Assembly: GCA_964611345.1 (NCBI GenBank)
Contig: CAZSYU010000013.1
Coordinates: 5,279 to 69,278, forward strand
Source: JALZVT01 sp964611345
Lineage (GTDB): Bacteria; Pseudomonadota; Gammaproteobacteria; Pseudomonadales; Azotimanducaceae
DNA: 64,000 nucleotides
Direction of reading: 5' to 3'
This document shows, piece after piece, positions 24,598-32,301 of the stretch (positions within the stretch are counted from its first letter, which is position 1; every line of letters starts with the position of its first letter). The notes below the pieces were generated by a model. That model ran no database searches. It worked only from the letters and a program-made list of their open reading frames with translations, and was not told the DNA's origin. Made by a program: the position numbers and the translations under genes.

Positions 24598-24938
24598 ATG
24601 ATCAATCGGGAAGACAGCACGCTGATTGCGCGCGAACGCCGTAATCGTAGTGCGGATCAAAAGACGGCTAAGCGCGCCGCGCGAGCGCCCGTGGAGACCA
24701 GTACTTCCNNNNNNNNNNNNNNNNNNNNNNNNNNNNNNNNNNNNNNNNNNNNNNNNNNNNNNNNNNNNNNNNNNNNNNNNNNNNNNNNNNNNNNNNNNNN
24801 NNNNNNNNGGATCAAAAGACGGCTAAGCGCGCCGCGCGAGCGCCCGTGGAGACCAGTACTTCCCTGCGAGAAACCACCAAGCGCAATGCACACAGTACCA
24901 CCTCATCGCCAAAGAGAGCAGCCAAAGGCGAGCCTTAA
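24598..24938 (+). CDS. small, very basic hypothetical protein, interrupted by the assembly gap
   Basis: The frame starts MINREDSTLIARERRNRSAD before the gap and, after it, reaches a TAA at 24936-24938 through ETTKRNAHSTTSSPKRAAKG. If the 55-base sequence present on both sides of the gap is merged, one continuous frame of 61 codons results, rich in Arg, Lys, Ala, Ser and Thr. Such composition suggests a nucleic-acid-associated or disordered peptide, but no family is recognised. The length in the present coordinates includes 100 N and a duplicated 55 bases. Confidence in a real gene is moderate because of the small size. Confidence 0.4.
24654..24863. other. scaffold gap of 100 N flanked by an identical 55-bp sequence
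   Basis: Bases 24654-24708 and 24809-24863 are identical (starting GGATCAAAAGACGG, ending CCAGTACTTCC) and directly abut the 100-N block 24709-24808. A shared end of exactly 55 bases is what a k=55 de Bruijn assembler leaves on neighbouring contigs. The gap is therefore probably artificial and the two copies one sequence. A true tandem duplication would shift the reading frame, since 55 is not a multiple of 3. Confidence 0.8.
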
Positions 24939-25043
24939 CCCCTTTTCAAACTCCTGCCCAATTCATGCCTGGAGCACACCTGTTGTGGCGAACAGCATCC
25001 TCAACCACAATCCAGTCTGAACTAACCCAGTAGAGTACTTGCT

Positions 25044-25724
25044 GTGGCTGAGATTGATCTTTATGCGCCAGTCAAAAAATTCCTCGAAGCGCAAGGCTAT
25101 GTGGTGAAAGGTGAAATCGCGGACTGCGACGTGGTTGCAGTTCGGGGTGATGAGCCGCCCGTGGTTGTGGAGTTGAAAGACAGTCTGAATCTCGCGCTAA
25201 TTCTGCAAGCGGTTGATCGCTTGCGTATAAGTAATGCCGTGTATGTGGCGTTTCGTGTTGGCAAAGGCAAGAGCGCTACATGGCGGAGCAGACACAAGCA
25301 GGTGATCAGTCTGTTTCGTCGTCTTGGTGTTGGTATTCTCACGGTCTCGGCTCGTGGCCGCGTAGAGCCCGTACTCGATCCAGCGCCGTACAAGCCCCGT
25401 GCTGACGCACCACGCAAGCGGCGCCTGCTGAAAGAGTTTGCCGAGCGCGTCGGCGATCCACACGCTGGCGGTTCGGCGTCTGGAGAACGTTTTACAGCGT
25501 ATCGACAGGATGCGCTCTTGTGTGGTGAAGCGCTGGCTGCCGCCGGTGTCCTCAAGGTGAGCGAAGTACGCGAACAAACCGGTATTGACCGAGCAGGCGC
25601 CATATTCACTGATAATCACTATGGCTGGTTTGATCGGGTAAAGCGGGGCCACTACGAGCTGTCTCCCAAAGGTCGCGAAGACGTACATAGGTGGCGGCAA
25701 TTAGTCGAAGAGCAGCCCGGCTGA
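25044..25724 (+). CDS. DUF2161 family protein, PD-(D/E)XK nuclease fold
   Basis: A 226-residue protein starting at GTG 25044. Residues 1-110 carry a restriction-nuclease-like core: LYAPVKKFLEAQGYVVKGEI, then an Asp in DCDVVAVRG and the E-x-K pair in PVVVELKDS, followed by ALILQAVDRLRISNAVYVA. This pattern matches DUF2161, often annotated as a putative phosphodiesterase. The C-terminal part (residues 120-226) is basic and ends in a winged-helix-like stretch (KRGHYELSPKGREDVHRW). It stands alone, with no methyltransferase or toxin partner, so a nucleic-acid role is only inferred from the fold. Confidence 0.78.
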   Translation: MAEIDLYAPVKKFLEAQGYVVKGEIADCDVVAVRGDEPPVVVELKDSLNLALILQAVDRLRISNAVYVAFRVGKGKSATWRSRHKQVISLFRRLGVGILTVSARGRVEPVLDPAPYKPRADAPRKRRLLKEFAERVGDPHAGGSASGERFTAYRQDALLCGEALAAAGVLKVSEVREQTGIDRAGAIFTDNHYGWFDRVKRGHYELSPKGREDVHRWRQLVEEQPG

Positions 25725-25796
25725 GCGATAGGCCGCATTGGCTACTTTGGCCGCGGTTACCTAGAATAGCCGCATTCCACTGTGATGCTTGTAACC

Positions 25797-26429
25797 ATGC
25801 GCCTTGAATTGCTTTGCCAAACTTCGCCGGCCAGACGTGCACCCGTCAGAGCTTTGGCTTTTTGTCTGACCATCGCTCTCGCCGCCAGTGTCGCAACACC
25901 GCTGCATGCTGTGGTGCCTGGAGACGTGGCGCCTCCCTGGACGGGCGTTGACCTCATTACACAGGAGCAACACTCGTTTCCACAGGTGCTCAACGACAAA
26001 CCGGCGGTGCTTATTTTTTGGGCAACCTGGTGCCCCTATTGCAAAGCCTTTATGCCTTACGTTGAAAAAATCCAGCAAGACTATGCTGCAGCGGGGGTGC
26101 AAATCATTACCTTCAACACCAAGGAACGCGGCCGCGGTGATCCGCAGGCGTATGCGCGCAACCTCGATTACCCGTTGCTCGCCATTGGCGCAGCGGATGC
26201 CATTGGTGATGCCTACGACATTGCGTTTATTCCGGGGTTGTTGGTGGTAGATGGTGAGGGCGTTATTGCCTATCGTCGGCGTAGTACGAATTTGCCAGCG
26301 GGCAAAACTGTTTCGCAGCAATGGGACGCGGAGGTGCGTGCGGTGCTCGATGAGCTGACTCAACAATCACAACCCGCCGACGATTTGCAGAATGGTCTAG
26401 ACCTACCGTCTAGAAGTACAGGGCGCTGA
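25797..26429 (+). CDS. periplasmic thioredoxin-like (TlpA/ResA-type) protein
   Basis: A 210-residue exported thioredoxin-fold protein. The signal peptide is FCLTIALAASVATPLHA with cleavage after LHA near residue 32. The redox motif is WCPYC in FWATWCPYCKAFMPYVEKI, and the cis-proline segment is IAFIPGLLVVDGEG. The redox partner (cytochrome maturation, DsbD) cannot be deduced because the gene stands alone. Start ATG 25797 is preferred to the in-frame ATG five codons earlier because it gives a normal signal peptide. The 3' end overlaps the convergent SLC13 gene by 20 bases. Confidence 0.88.
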   Translation: MRLELLCQTSPARRAPVRALAFCLTIALAASVATPLHAVVPGDVAPPWTGVDLITQEQHSFPQVLNDKPAVLIFWATWCPYCKAFMPYVEKIQQDYAAAGVQIITFNTKERGRGDPQAYARNLDYPLLAIGAADAIGDAYDIAFIPGLLVVDGEGVIAYRRRSTNLPAGKTVSQQWDAEVRAVLDELTQQSQPADDLQNGLDLPSRSTGR

Positions 26430-28218
26430 GTAAGAAAGTGAGCGTTAGCCACATGATGATTGTGAGTGGCAAACCCACACGGACAAAATCGGAAAAACGG
26501 TAGTTCCCCGCGCTCATTACCAACAGATTGGTTTGATAAGCCATGGGTGTGGCGTAACTCATGTTGGCACCAAACAGCACGGCTAGCACAAACGGCTCCG
26601 CTGGCTGGTTGAGCTGGGTGGCAATGCCTACGGCGATAGGGGTGCCGATAACTGCGGCTGCATTGTTTGAGACCACATTGGTAAGAATTGCCAGCATCAG
26701 CATTAACAGCGATAGAACAACCGTTGGACTGGCGTCTACGGTTACTCCGACAAACACTGACGTAACGTAACCGGTGGCACCCGTTGTGATCAGCGCTTGG
26801 CCGAGCGCGAGACTCGCCACCACGACAAAGTACACAGACGGGCTCACAGAGCGCAGTGCGCTCGCCATATTCAGACAGCCCGTTATCACCATAAACACGG
26901 CACCAGCCACCGCGCTAATGGCGATGGGGACGATACCAAACGCGGCGGTCAAGATGACGGTAATAAGCACTCCAAGCGCCAGCGGCGCGCGGCGTGTTTG
27001 TGGCAGATCGATGGTGGCGTCGAGTACCAAAAACTGGCCGTCCTGTTTTAGCGCAGTGACCTGTGTTGAAGGGCCTTGCACGAGCAGCACGTCACCCGGC
27101 CGCAATATGACATCGTGCAGTTCTTCTCGGGGTCGCCAGATTTCTTCTCCGGCTCGGTGCAAGGCCAGAACAGTGAGCTGATAGCGCAGCAACACCTGGG
27201 CGTAACGCAGACTGGTTTTATCCAGACTCGAACCTTGCACCACTGCGATTTCCGCAATGCTTTGGCCTTCTGCCTCCAGCGGATTTGCCTCCGAAATAAC
27301 CTCCTGGTCTTCGCTTACCATGGTGGCTTGCAGTGAGTCGGCGTAGGCAATGAGATTTGACGGCGAATCCTGGACTCGCAGTCTGTCGCCGTCGCGTAAC
27401 TCGACATCGGGTAGCGGCATAAGAATAGTGTTTTTACGGCGAATCCGTACTACTTTCATATCACCACCCACCAGGGCGATGGCTTCGGCCAGGGATTTGC
27501 CGATCACCGGCGAGCCTTCGTTTAAGCGCAACCGGGTATCAAACAGGCGTGGTGAATAGTCGAGTAGCTGGAACTCGCGCTGCGGCAATAAGCGCGGTGC
27601 AATAAGCCAGAGGTAAGCAACAGCGACGATACCAGCCAGCATTGCCGGCTTGGCGAAATCAAACATACCAAATTCGGTAACGCCCAGGTCGCTGGCCAGT
27701 GACACCACCAACAGATTGGTTGAGGTGCCTATGGTGGTCACCATGCCGCCGATGATGGTCGCAAAGCCCATGGGCATGAGAACGCCGTTGGGGCTTTGCC
27801 GGTTGCGCAGGCAAACGCTGATTAGCACTGGCAACAGCAGGACAACCACCGGCGTGTTATTCACAAACGCGGACAAAATAGCGCCAACAACCAGTGTGAG
27901 GAGAAAGGTAAGGAACGCGCTCTTGGACCAGAGCGTGCCCAGCGCTCGCGCCACGGGTTGCAACGCGCCGGTATTTACCAGACCCTGACCGACCACCATA
28001 AGCGCGCAAACGGCAATGAGTGCCTCGTGCCCGAAGCCCTGGTAAAGCACCGTTGGGTCGAAGCCTGGAAACGGGAAAATGGAGAAACCCAGGGTGAGCG
28101 CGATCAGCAATCCGAGGCTGGTCATTTCCAGCGGCAGGCGATCGCGAGTAAACAGATACAGCGCTACCACCGTCAGCAGCATGACGGCGAGTGCGTGATA
28201 GTTGGGCAAGTCCGGCAC
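26410..28218 (-). CDS. SLC13-type permease with two RCK_C (TrkA-C) domains
   Basis: A 602-residue inner-membrane transporter starting at GTG 28218. Twelve or so hydrophobic segments are split into two halves by a cytoplasmic insert at residues about 205-380. The insert holds two TrkA-C-like domains (NEGSPVIGKSLAEAIALVGG and QGSSLDKTSLRYAQVLLRY). The permease halves contain the repeated motifs TIIGGMVTTIGTSTNLLVV and NNAAAVIGTPIAVGIA, typical of the DASS/SLC13 and ArsB-NhaD group of sodium-coupled anion or dicarboxylate/sulfate carriers. Substrate unknown. A TrkA-C insert is usual for this bacterial branch and suggests ligand gating. Confidence 0.88.
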   Translation of the reverse strand: MPDLPNYHALAVMLLTVVALYLFTRDRLPLEMTSLGLLIALTLGFSIFPFPGFDPTVLYQGFGHEALIAVCALMVVGQGLVNTGALQPVARALGTLWSKSAFLTFLLTLVVGAILSAFVNNTPVVVLLLPVLISVCLRNRQSPNGVLMPMGFATIIGGMVTTIGTSTNLLVVSLASDLGVTEFGMFDFAKPAMLAGIVAVAYLWLIAPRLLPQREFQLLDYSPRLFDTRLRLNEGSPVIGKSLAEAIALVGGDMKVVRIRRKNTILMPLPDVELRDGDRLRVQDSPSNLIAYADSLQATMVSEDQEVISEANPLEAEGQSIAEIAVVQGSSLDKTSLRYAQVLLRYQLTVLALHRAGEEIWRPREELHDVILRPGDVLLVQGPSTQVTALKQDGQFLVLDATIDLPQTRRAPLALGVLITVILTAAFGIVPIAISAVAGAVFMVITGCLNMASALRSVSPSVYFVVVASLALGQALITTGATGYVTSVFVGVTVDASPTVVLSLLMLMLAILTNVVSNNAAAVIGTPIAVGIATQLNQPAEPFVLAVLFGANMSYATPMAYQTNLLVMSAGNYRFSDFVRVGLPLTIIMWLTLTFLLSALYF

Positions 28219-28221
28219 TAG

Positions 28222-28281
28222 AAAAGCGGCTTAAAACGTCCTCGAATTAAGTCCGGAGTGTACGGTAATTCAGCCGCTTTT
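28222..28281. repeat. 10-bp inverted repeat upstream of the SLC13 gene
   Basis: AAAAGCGGCT (28222-28231) and AGCCGCTTTT (28272-28281) are perfect inverse copies separated by 40 bases, in the spacer between the mscS-like stop and the permease start. It could form a long-looped hairpin in the permease leader, or be chance. Confidence 0.4.
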
Positions 28282-28327
28282 GGGGTCGGCTGAGGGGTTG
28301 AAGTTGGCGTGATTCGGTGCTTGGTAA

Positions 28328-29395
28328 TCAGTCCTCAGGCGGGGTTTCGTTGGCCAGTAGAGCGTCCAGGGCCTCGATTTGTTTGGTGCGCCAGGTTACT
28401 TCCATGGTCTGTTGTTGTTGGGTGCTGGGATCGGTGTCTTCGTCCGTGGTGGCGATTTTCTCTTTGAGAGCTTCCAGCTCTTCAGCCAGCTGGCCGCGCT
28501 GGTAGCGCAGTTTTTCCACGCGCGAGGCGAGTTCGGCCTTATCAAACATCAGTTTTTCGGCGCTCGAGAGTTGTGCTTCTGTGTCGTCTTCGCCACCGTA
28601 GTAGCGCGACGGCATCACCGGGTGATCGGTTGGAACGGGCCGCTGATTCATAAAGTTAGGTGACACTATTTCCACGCCACCCTCGTGCAGTGCGTCAAGC
28701 ACTTTGACGCGCAGAGTAGTTCGCTTGCTGACCATGCTTTCGACGTCTGCCAGGAAGCCGGACACTCGGTAGTTGATGGAGAAATCCCCGAGGGCGGTGA
28801 CCTGCACAAAGCAATCTTTCAGCTCAGCGGCCTCGCCCGCTGCAATCAGTAGCTTGCTCACTCTGCGTCGGTGCACGTCGTAACCCAGTGAAACATCACA
28901 CGACACCAGGGTGCCCGAAGAACGAACTACCCGATATGGGTTGCTGATGAGATACAAGTTCGGCAGCGTGACGAGGTCTCGATCTTCGGTCTGAATCTCG
29001 GTGTGCAGCAGAGACTTCTCTGTGACGCGCCCGAAGTGGTTGTCGATACGCAGGAAATCACCGGCTCGAAAACTGCCTACGGCCTTTAGCATCAGGCCGG
29101 ACATGGCGTTGGATGCGAAGTTGGTGGAAGCCAGCGCAATCACCGCGGTGAGTACGAGACCAAACAGGCTAATGAGCTGACCCTGGGTTTCGTCCTCGAA
29201 CGGCAACACTAGCAACATGATGATAATCGCCACGACCGTTGCAATGATGAGGGCGACCTGGCGCGATAAGCGGCCATCCGAATGGTCAGGCCAGGTGCGG
29301 CGGATTAGCCAGAATGCGAGACCCGTGGCGACAATCACGCCGATTAGAGGACCCAGCCAATAGCTGATAACTTTTAGGTAGGGGAGGACATCCAT
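28328..29395 (-). CDS. MscS-family mechanosensitive ion channel
   Basis: A 355-residue small-conductance mechanosensitive channel homologue. Four membrane segments occupy residues about 5-115. The pore-lining helix and its Ala/Gly pattern are seen in FASNAMSGLMLKAVGSFRAG, followed by the beta domain FLRIDNHFGRVTEKSLLHTE and VTLPNLYLISNPYRV. The C-terminal domain includes FSINYRVSGFLADVE. After residue 275 there is a charged coiled-coil tail (AELASRVEKLRYQRGQLAEE), longer than in E. coli MscS. Likely role is relief of osmotic downshock. It lies upstream of the SLC13 gene on the same strand but 109 bases away. Confidence 0.92.
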   Translation of the reverse strand: MDVLPYLKVISYWLGPLIGVIVATGLAFWLIRRTWPDHSDGRLSRQVALIIATVVAIIIMLLVLPFEDETQGQLISLFGLVLTAVIALASTNFASNAMSGLMLKAVGSFRAGDFLRIDNHFGRVTEKSLLHTEIQTEDRDLVTLPNLYLISNPYRVVRSSGTLVSCDVSLGYDVHRRRVSKLLIAAGEAAELKDCFVQVTALGDFSINYRVSGFLADVESMVSKRTTLRVKVLDALHEGGVEIVSPNFMNQRPVPTDHPVMPSRYYGGEDDTEAQLSSAEKLMFDKAELASRVEKLRYQRGQLAEELEALKEKIATTDEDTDPSTQQQQTMEVTWRTKQIEALDALLANETPPED

Positions 29396-29439
29396 CGCGT
29401 TAGCTTACTCTTTCTGTGACCGTTTCTGTGACGGGATGC

Positions 29440-29467
29440 TTGCAAACGGTGCGCAGGCACCTATTAT
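29440..29467 (+). promoter_or_regulatory. sigma-70-type promoter of the thrS leader
   Basis: TTGCAA (29440-29445), a 16-base spacer and TATTAT (29462-29467); TATACT (29465-29470) is an overlapping alternative. Either places the transcript start within a few bases of the leader-peptide ATG at 29477. Confidence 0.5.
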
Positions 29468-29476
29468 ACTGGCGTT

Positions 29477-29545
29477 ATGAATATCGCAAATCACTCATGC
29501 AGTCGTCACTTTGAGACGACCGGGACCACAACTAGCACCTGCTAG
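29477..29545 (+). CDS. threonine-rich leader peptide of thrS
   Basis: A 22-codon reading frame, MNIANHSCSRHFE followed by TTGTTTSTC and TAG, so six of its last nine residues are threonine. It ends 49 bases before a strong rho-independent terminator that itself precedes thrS. This is the layout of amino-acid attenuators such as those of thr, his and ilv operons: scarcity of charged threonyl-tRNA stalls the ribosome on the Thr codons (29516-29539) and changes folding downstream. The ATG has no Shine-Dalgarno sequence, and the inferred transcript start lies at or just before it, so it may be translated as a leaderless or near-leaderless message. Confidence 0.75.
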   Translation: MNIANHSCSRHFETTGTTTSTC

Positions 29546-29612
29546 CGGTGGTCTGTGAGCGAAATGCAAACAGGCGACCCCGTCGCCTGAACGGAAACCC
29601 CGGCAGGCGACG
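29524..29612 (+). promoter_or_regulatory. alternative RNA hairpins of the thrS attenuator
   Basis: Three mutually exclusive pairings are visible. First, a hairpin over the Thr codons: GACCAC (29524-29529) with GTGGTC (29548-29553), and inside it CTAGCA (29532-29537) with TGCTAG (29540-29545). Second, CAGGCGAC (29571-29578) with GTCGCCTG (29582-29589). Third, the same GTCGCCTG with a second CAGGCGAC copy at 29604-29611, extendable by C29581-G29612. This third pairing encloses the left arm of the terminator and would prevent it from forming, so it is the likely antiterminator. The switching logic is inferred. Confidence 0.6.
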
Positions 29613-29627
29613 CCCCGGGGTTTTTTT
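29595..29627 (+). terminator. attenuator terminator upstream of thrS
   Basis: AAACCCCGG (29595-29603) pairs perfectly with CCGGGGTTT (29615-29623) around an 11-base loop, followed by a run of T to 29627. This is a strong intrinsic terminator lying 50 bases before the thrS start on the same transcript, so it must be regulated for thrS to be expressed. Confidence 0.85.
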
Positions 29628-29677
29628 GTGCCCAGCGGCTTTGAGTTGCCGGGCATAGAGGTAACAGGAGACGAGTG

Positions 29678-31591
29678 ATGGCCCAATCAGACTCTACACA
29701 GGCACCCTCTTCACGCCCAGCGGAGCACCCAGCGAGTGGTGCGGTGCACGAGCACGCCGGCGTCGTAGATGATGCGCTGTACAGAATACGTCACAGTCTG
29801 GCCCATGTGATGGCCCAGGCGGTGGTGGAGATGCGCCCGGGCACCACCCTTGGTTTTGGACCGCCAATTCGTGATGGTTTCTACTACGATTTTATTCTCT
29901 CAGAACCCATTACCGAAGAGGACTTTCCTGACCTCGAGCGGCGCATGAAAAAGATCATCAAGAAAGGTCAGCGATTTTATCGCGAAGATCTTTCGGCAGA
30001 TGAAGCACTGGCGCGCATTGACGAGATGGAAGAGCCTTACAAGCGCGAGTATGCTCAGGAATTGCTCGAGAAAAATAACCTCGATGGCCTGAGTTTTTAC
30101 CGCAACGGACCGTTTCTCGACATGTGCGAAGGTCCGCACGTTGACACGACCAAAGAGATTCCGCGCGATGCGTTTAAGGTGCGCAGCGTGGCCGGGGCCT
30201 ATTGGCGCGGCGACTCAAACAACATCATGATGACGCGGCTCTACGCGTGGGCGTTTGCTGACAAGGCAGAGCTGGATAAACACGTAGCGCAATTTGAGGA
30301 AGCGCAGGCACGCGATCATAAAAAGCTCGGCCGTGAACTGGGTATTTACACAATCGACAACGAGATCGGCAAGGGCCTGCCGCTGTGGTTACCAAACGGT
30401 ACTGTCATCCGTGACGAATTGGAAACGCTCGCCAAGGAGCTTGAGTTTCAGGACGGTTACCAGCGCGTGGCCACACCGCATCTGGCAAAGCAGTCGTTGT
30501 ATTACCAGACGGGACATTTGCCGTATTACGCCGAAGGCATGTATCCACCCATGGAATTGAAGGAAACCGGTGAGGACGGTGAGTCGAGCATTAAGGAAGC
30601 CTACGCGCTGCGACCAATGAACTGTCCACACCACCACAAGGTGTTCGATGCCCAACCACGTAGCTACCGTGACTTGCCGTTGCGGCTGGCGGAATACGGT
30701 CAGGTTTATCGCATGGAAGACTCTGGCGCAGTAGGAGGACTCGTGCGCGTGCGCGGGATGTGCATGAACGATGCCCACATCTATTGCACGCCAGAGCAAA
30801 TCAAAGACGAGTTCAAGAAAGTCATCCGCCTGTACCAGCGGGCCTATGGCGTGCTCGGGCTTGATAACTACTTTCTCCGCCTGTCACGCTGGGATCCCGA
30901 AGACCCGAAGGGTAAGGAAAAATACGTCGACAATCCCGAAGCCTGGGCATCTTCCGAACAGATCTTGCGAGAAGTTCTTGAAGAAATGGATTTGCCTTAT
31001 GTGGACGGGCCCGGAGAGGCTGCATTTTATGGGCCAAAGATCGACATTCAATTTCGCACGGTCACTGGGCGTGATGAATCGGTTTCGACTGTGCAGCTCG
31101 ACTTTTCTGTGCCAGAACGCATGGGGCTGAGTTATGTCGGCTCTGATGGTGAGTCACACATTCCCTACTGCATTCACCGGGCGCCATTCAGCACGCACGA
31201 ACGCTTTGTCGCCTTTTTGATTGAGCACTTTGCGGGCGCATTCCCGACCTGGCTTGCACCGTTACAGGTGCAACTGCTCACGGTGTCAGATCAGTTTGAT
31301 GACTATGCCAACGGCATTGTGGAGCGCCTGCGCGGGTCGATGATTCGGGCAGAGCTCGCGCGCTCGAACGACACCGTGCCGAAGAAAATACGCGAAGGCA
31401 CGATGAAGAAAATTCCTAATCTACTGATTGTGGGGGAACGTGAGGCGGAAGAGGGCACGGTTACCTTGCGGCGTTACGGTCACAAAGAGCAACACACGTT
31501 GAGCGTTGCCGACTTCGAGGCAGCGCTATTAACCACGGTGAGGGAGCGGCGTCTTGAGTTTGCCCTGCCTGGTGGTAAGTCTGGTGGATAG
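29678..31591 (+). CDS. thrS: threonyl-tRNA synthetase lacking the TGS domain
   Basis: A 637-residue class II synthetase charging tRNA-Thr. The start ATG 29678 has AGGAG 7 bases upstream. The editing domain is present (HSLAHVMAQAVVEM near residue 38, then CEGPHVDTT and VAGAYWRGDSNN). Class II motif 2 lies in GGLVRVRGMCMNDAHIYC. Zinc ligands fit Cys in MNCPHHHKVF, His in NDAHIYC and His in IHRAPFSTHERF. The anticodon-binding domain follows from about residue 525. The usual N-terminal TGS domain of about 60 residues is absent and replaced by a short disordered tail. The gene is not followed by infC-rpmI-rplT. Regulation is by the attenuator upstream. Confidence 0.94.
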   Translation: MAQSDSTQAPSSRPAEHPASGAVHEHAGVVDDALYRIRHSLAHVMAQAVVEMRPGTTLGFGPPIRDGFYYDFILSEPITEEDFPDLERRMKKIIKKGQRFYREDLSADEALARIDEMEEPYKREYAQELLEKNNLDGLSFYRNGPFLDMCEGPHVDTTKEIPRDAFKVRSVAGAYWRGDSNNIMMTRLYAWAFADKAELDKHVAQFEEAQARDHKKLGRELGIYTIDNEIGKGLPLWLPNGTVIRDELETLAKELEFQDGYQRVATPHLAKQSLYYQTGHLPYYAEGMYPPMELKETGEDGESSIKEAYALRPMNCPHHHKVFDAQPRSYRDLPLRLAEYGQVYRMEDSGAVGGLVRVRGMCMNDAHIYCTPEQIKDEFKKVIRLYQRAYGVLGLDNYFLRLSRWDPEDPKGKEKYVDNPEAWASSEQILREVLEEMDLPYVDGPGEAAFYGPKIDIQFRTVTGRDESVSTVQLDFSVPERMGLSYVGSDGESHIPYCIHRAPFSTHERFVAFLIEHFAGAFPTWLAPLQVQLLTVSDQFDDYANGIVERLRGSMIRAELARSNDTVPKKIREGTMKKIPNLLIVGEREAEEGTVTLRRYGHKEQHTLSVADFEAALLTTVRERRLEFALPGGKSGG

Positions 31592-31669
31592 CCGGGGGTT
31601 AGTGCTCATGCGACATGTAGCGCGGTCTTGCCTGCCGTCGCCCTGCGTTACGCATAGTCTCGAATCGGG

Positions 31670-32209
31670 TCAGCCGCTGTTGGAAAATCCATCGATGTCG
31701 GCGTTGATCTGGCCGGATTTTCTCGGGTCAGTGGCTGCACCACTTCTGGCAGTATTGATGAGCCTGTCTTTTAACAGTTCCCGATAGACCCCGTACGGTT
31801 CACGTTGGCCGTCTTCCAAAAACTTGAACATCGCCTTGTCGAAGCGGCTGAACTGGCGATTGGTTGCCGATTTCATCTTTTGCTTTAGGTCAGAGACGTT
31901 ATTGCGTTGCAATAACCGGTTCATGGATCTCTGGTAGCCCTGCACCAGGTTCGTCAGTGCGGTGCGGTATTGGGGCAGCTGTTCCTTGGACATGTTTATT
32001 GCAAAGGCAGCCCGCAGGACATCTTCTTGGAGCCAGGGTGGCCGCGGCTGGGCTTGAGCCTGGGCTTTCGACTCAGTATTCGATGAAGTTTTGGTTGTGG
32101 GCGTGTCCGTATGGGCGGGCATGGAGAGGCCGAGCAACAGCAGTAGACCCAGGCATTTGCTGAGCACCGGGACTCTTAACGGCTGCTTTGTGAATGATGC
32201 AATTTGCAT
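31670..32209 (-). CDS. exported hypothetical protein
   Basis: A 179-residue protein with a signal peptide (VLSKCLGLLLLLGLSMPAHT, cleavage after AHT or AHA-like site near residue 34). A Ser/Thr/Gln-rich linker and a helical domain follow (LRAAFAINMSKEQLPQYRTA, then NRLLQRNNVSDLKQKMKSA). No known motif. AGAGGA lies 9 bases before the ATG, and the SD region is touched by the hairpin at 32223-32244. It lies downstream of prc on the same strand but 92 bases away. Confidence 0.65.
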   Translation of the reverse strand: MQIASFTKQPLRVPVLSKCLGLLLLLGLSMPAHTDTPTTKTSSNTESKAQAQAQPRPPWLQEDVLRAAFAINMSKEQLPQYRTALTNLVQGYQRSMNRLLQRNNVSDLKQKMKSATNRQFSRFDKAMFKFLEDGQREPYGVYRELLKDRLINTARSGAATDPRKSGQINADIDGFSNSG

Positions 32210-32222
32210 AGCGAGTACATCC

Positions 32223-32244
32223 TCTGGCGTAGCGTTACGCCAGA
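32223..32244. repeat. perfect 9-bp hairpin between prc and the exported-protein gene
   Basis: TCTGGCGTA (32223-32231), loop GCGT, TACGCCAGA (32236-32244). On the minus strand the 3' arm ends next to the AGAGGA ribosome-binding site of the downstream gene. No T-run follows, so it is more likely an RNA-stability or translation element than a terminator. Confidence 0.55.
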
Positions 32245-32301
32245 CATATTACGCGCTAGCCCAGGCTAATGACAAATTTCGTTGACAAATCCAGGGCTTT
32301 G

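Noticed and set aside
24654..24863. True 55-bp tandem repeat or small CRISPR-like array
   Set aside because: Only two copies, each directly at the N block, with the exact length of an assembler k-mer; no spacers.
29396..29680. T-box riboswitch in front of thrS
   Set aside because: No T-box core sequence is present; the Thr-rich leader peptide and switchable terminator explain the region better.
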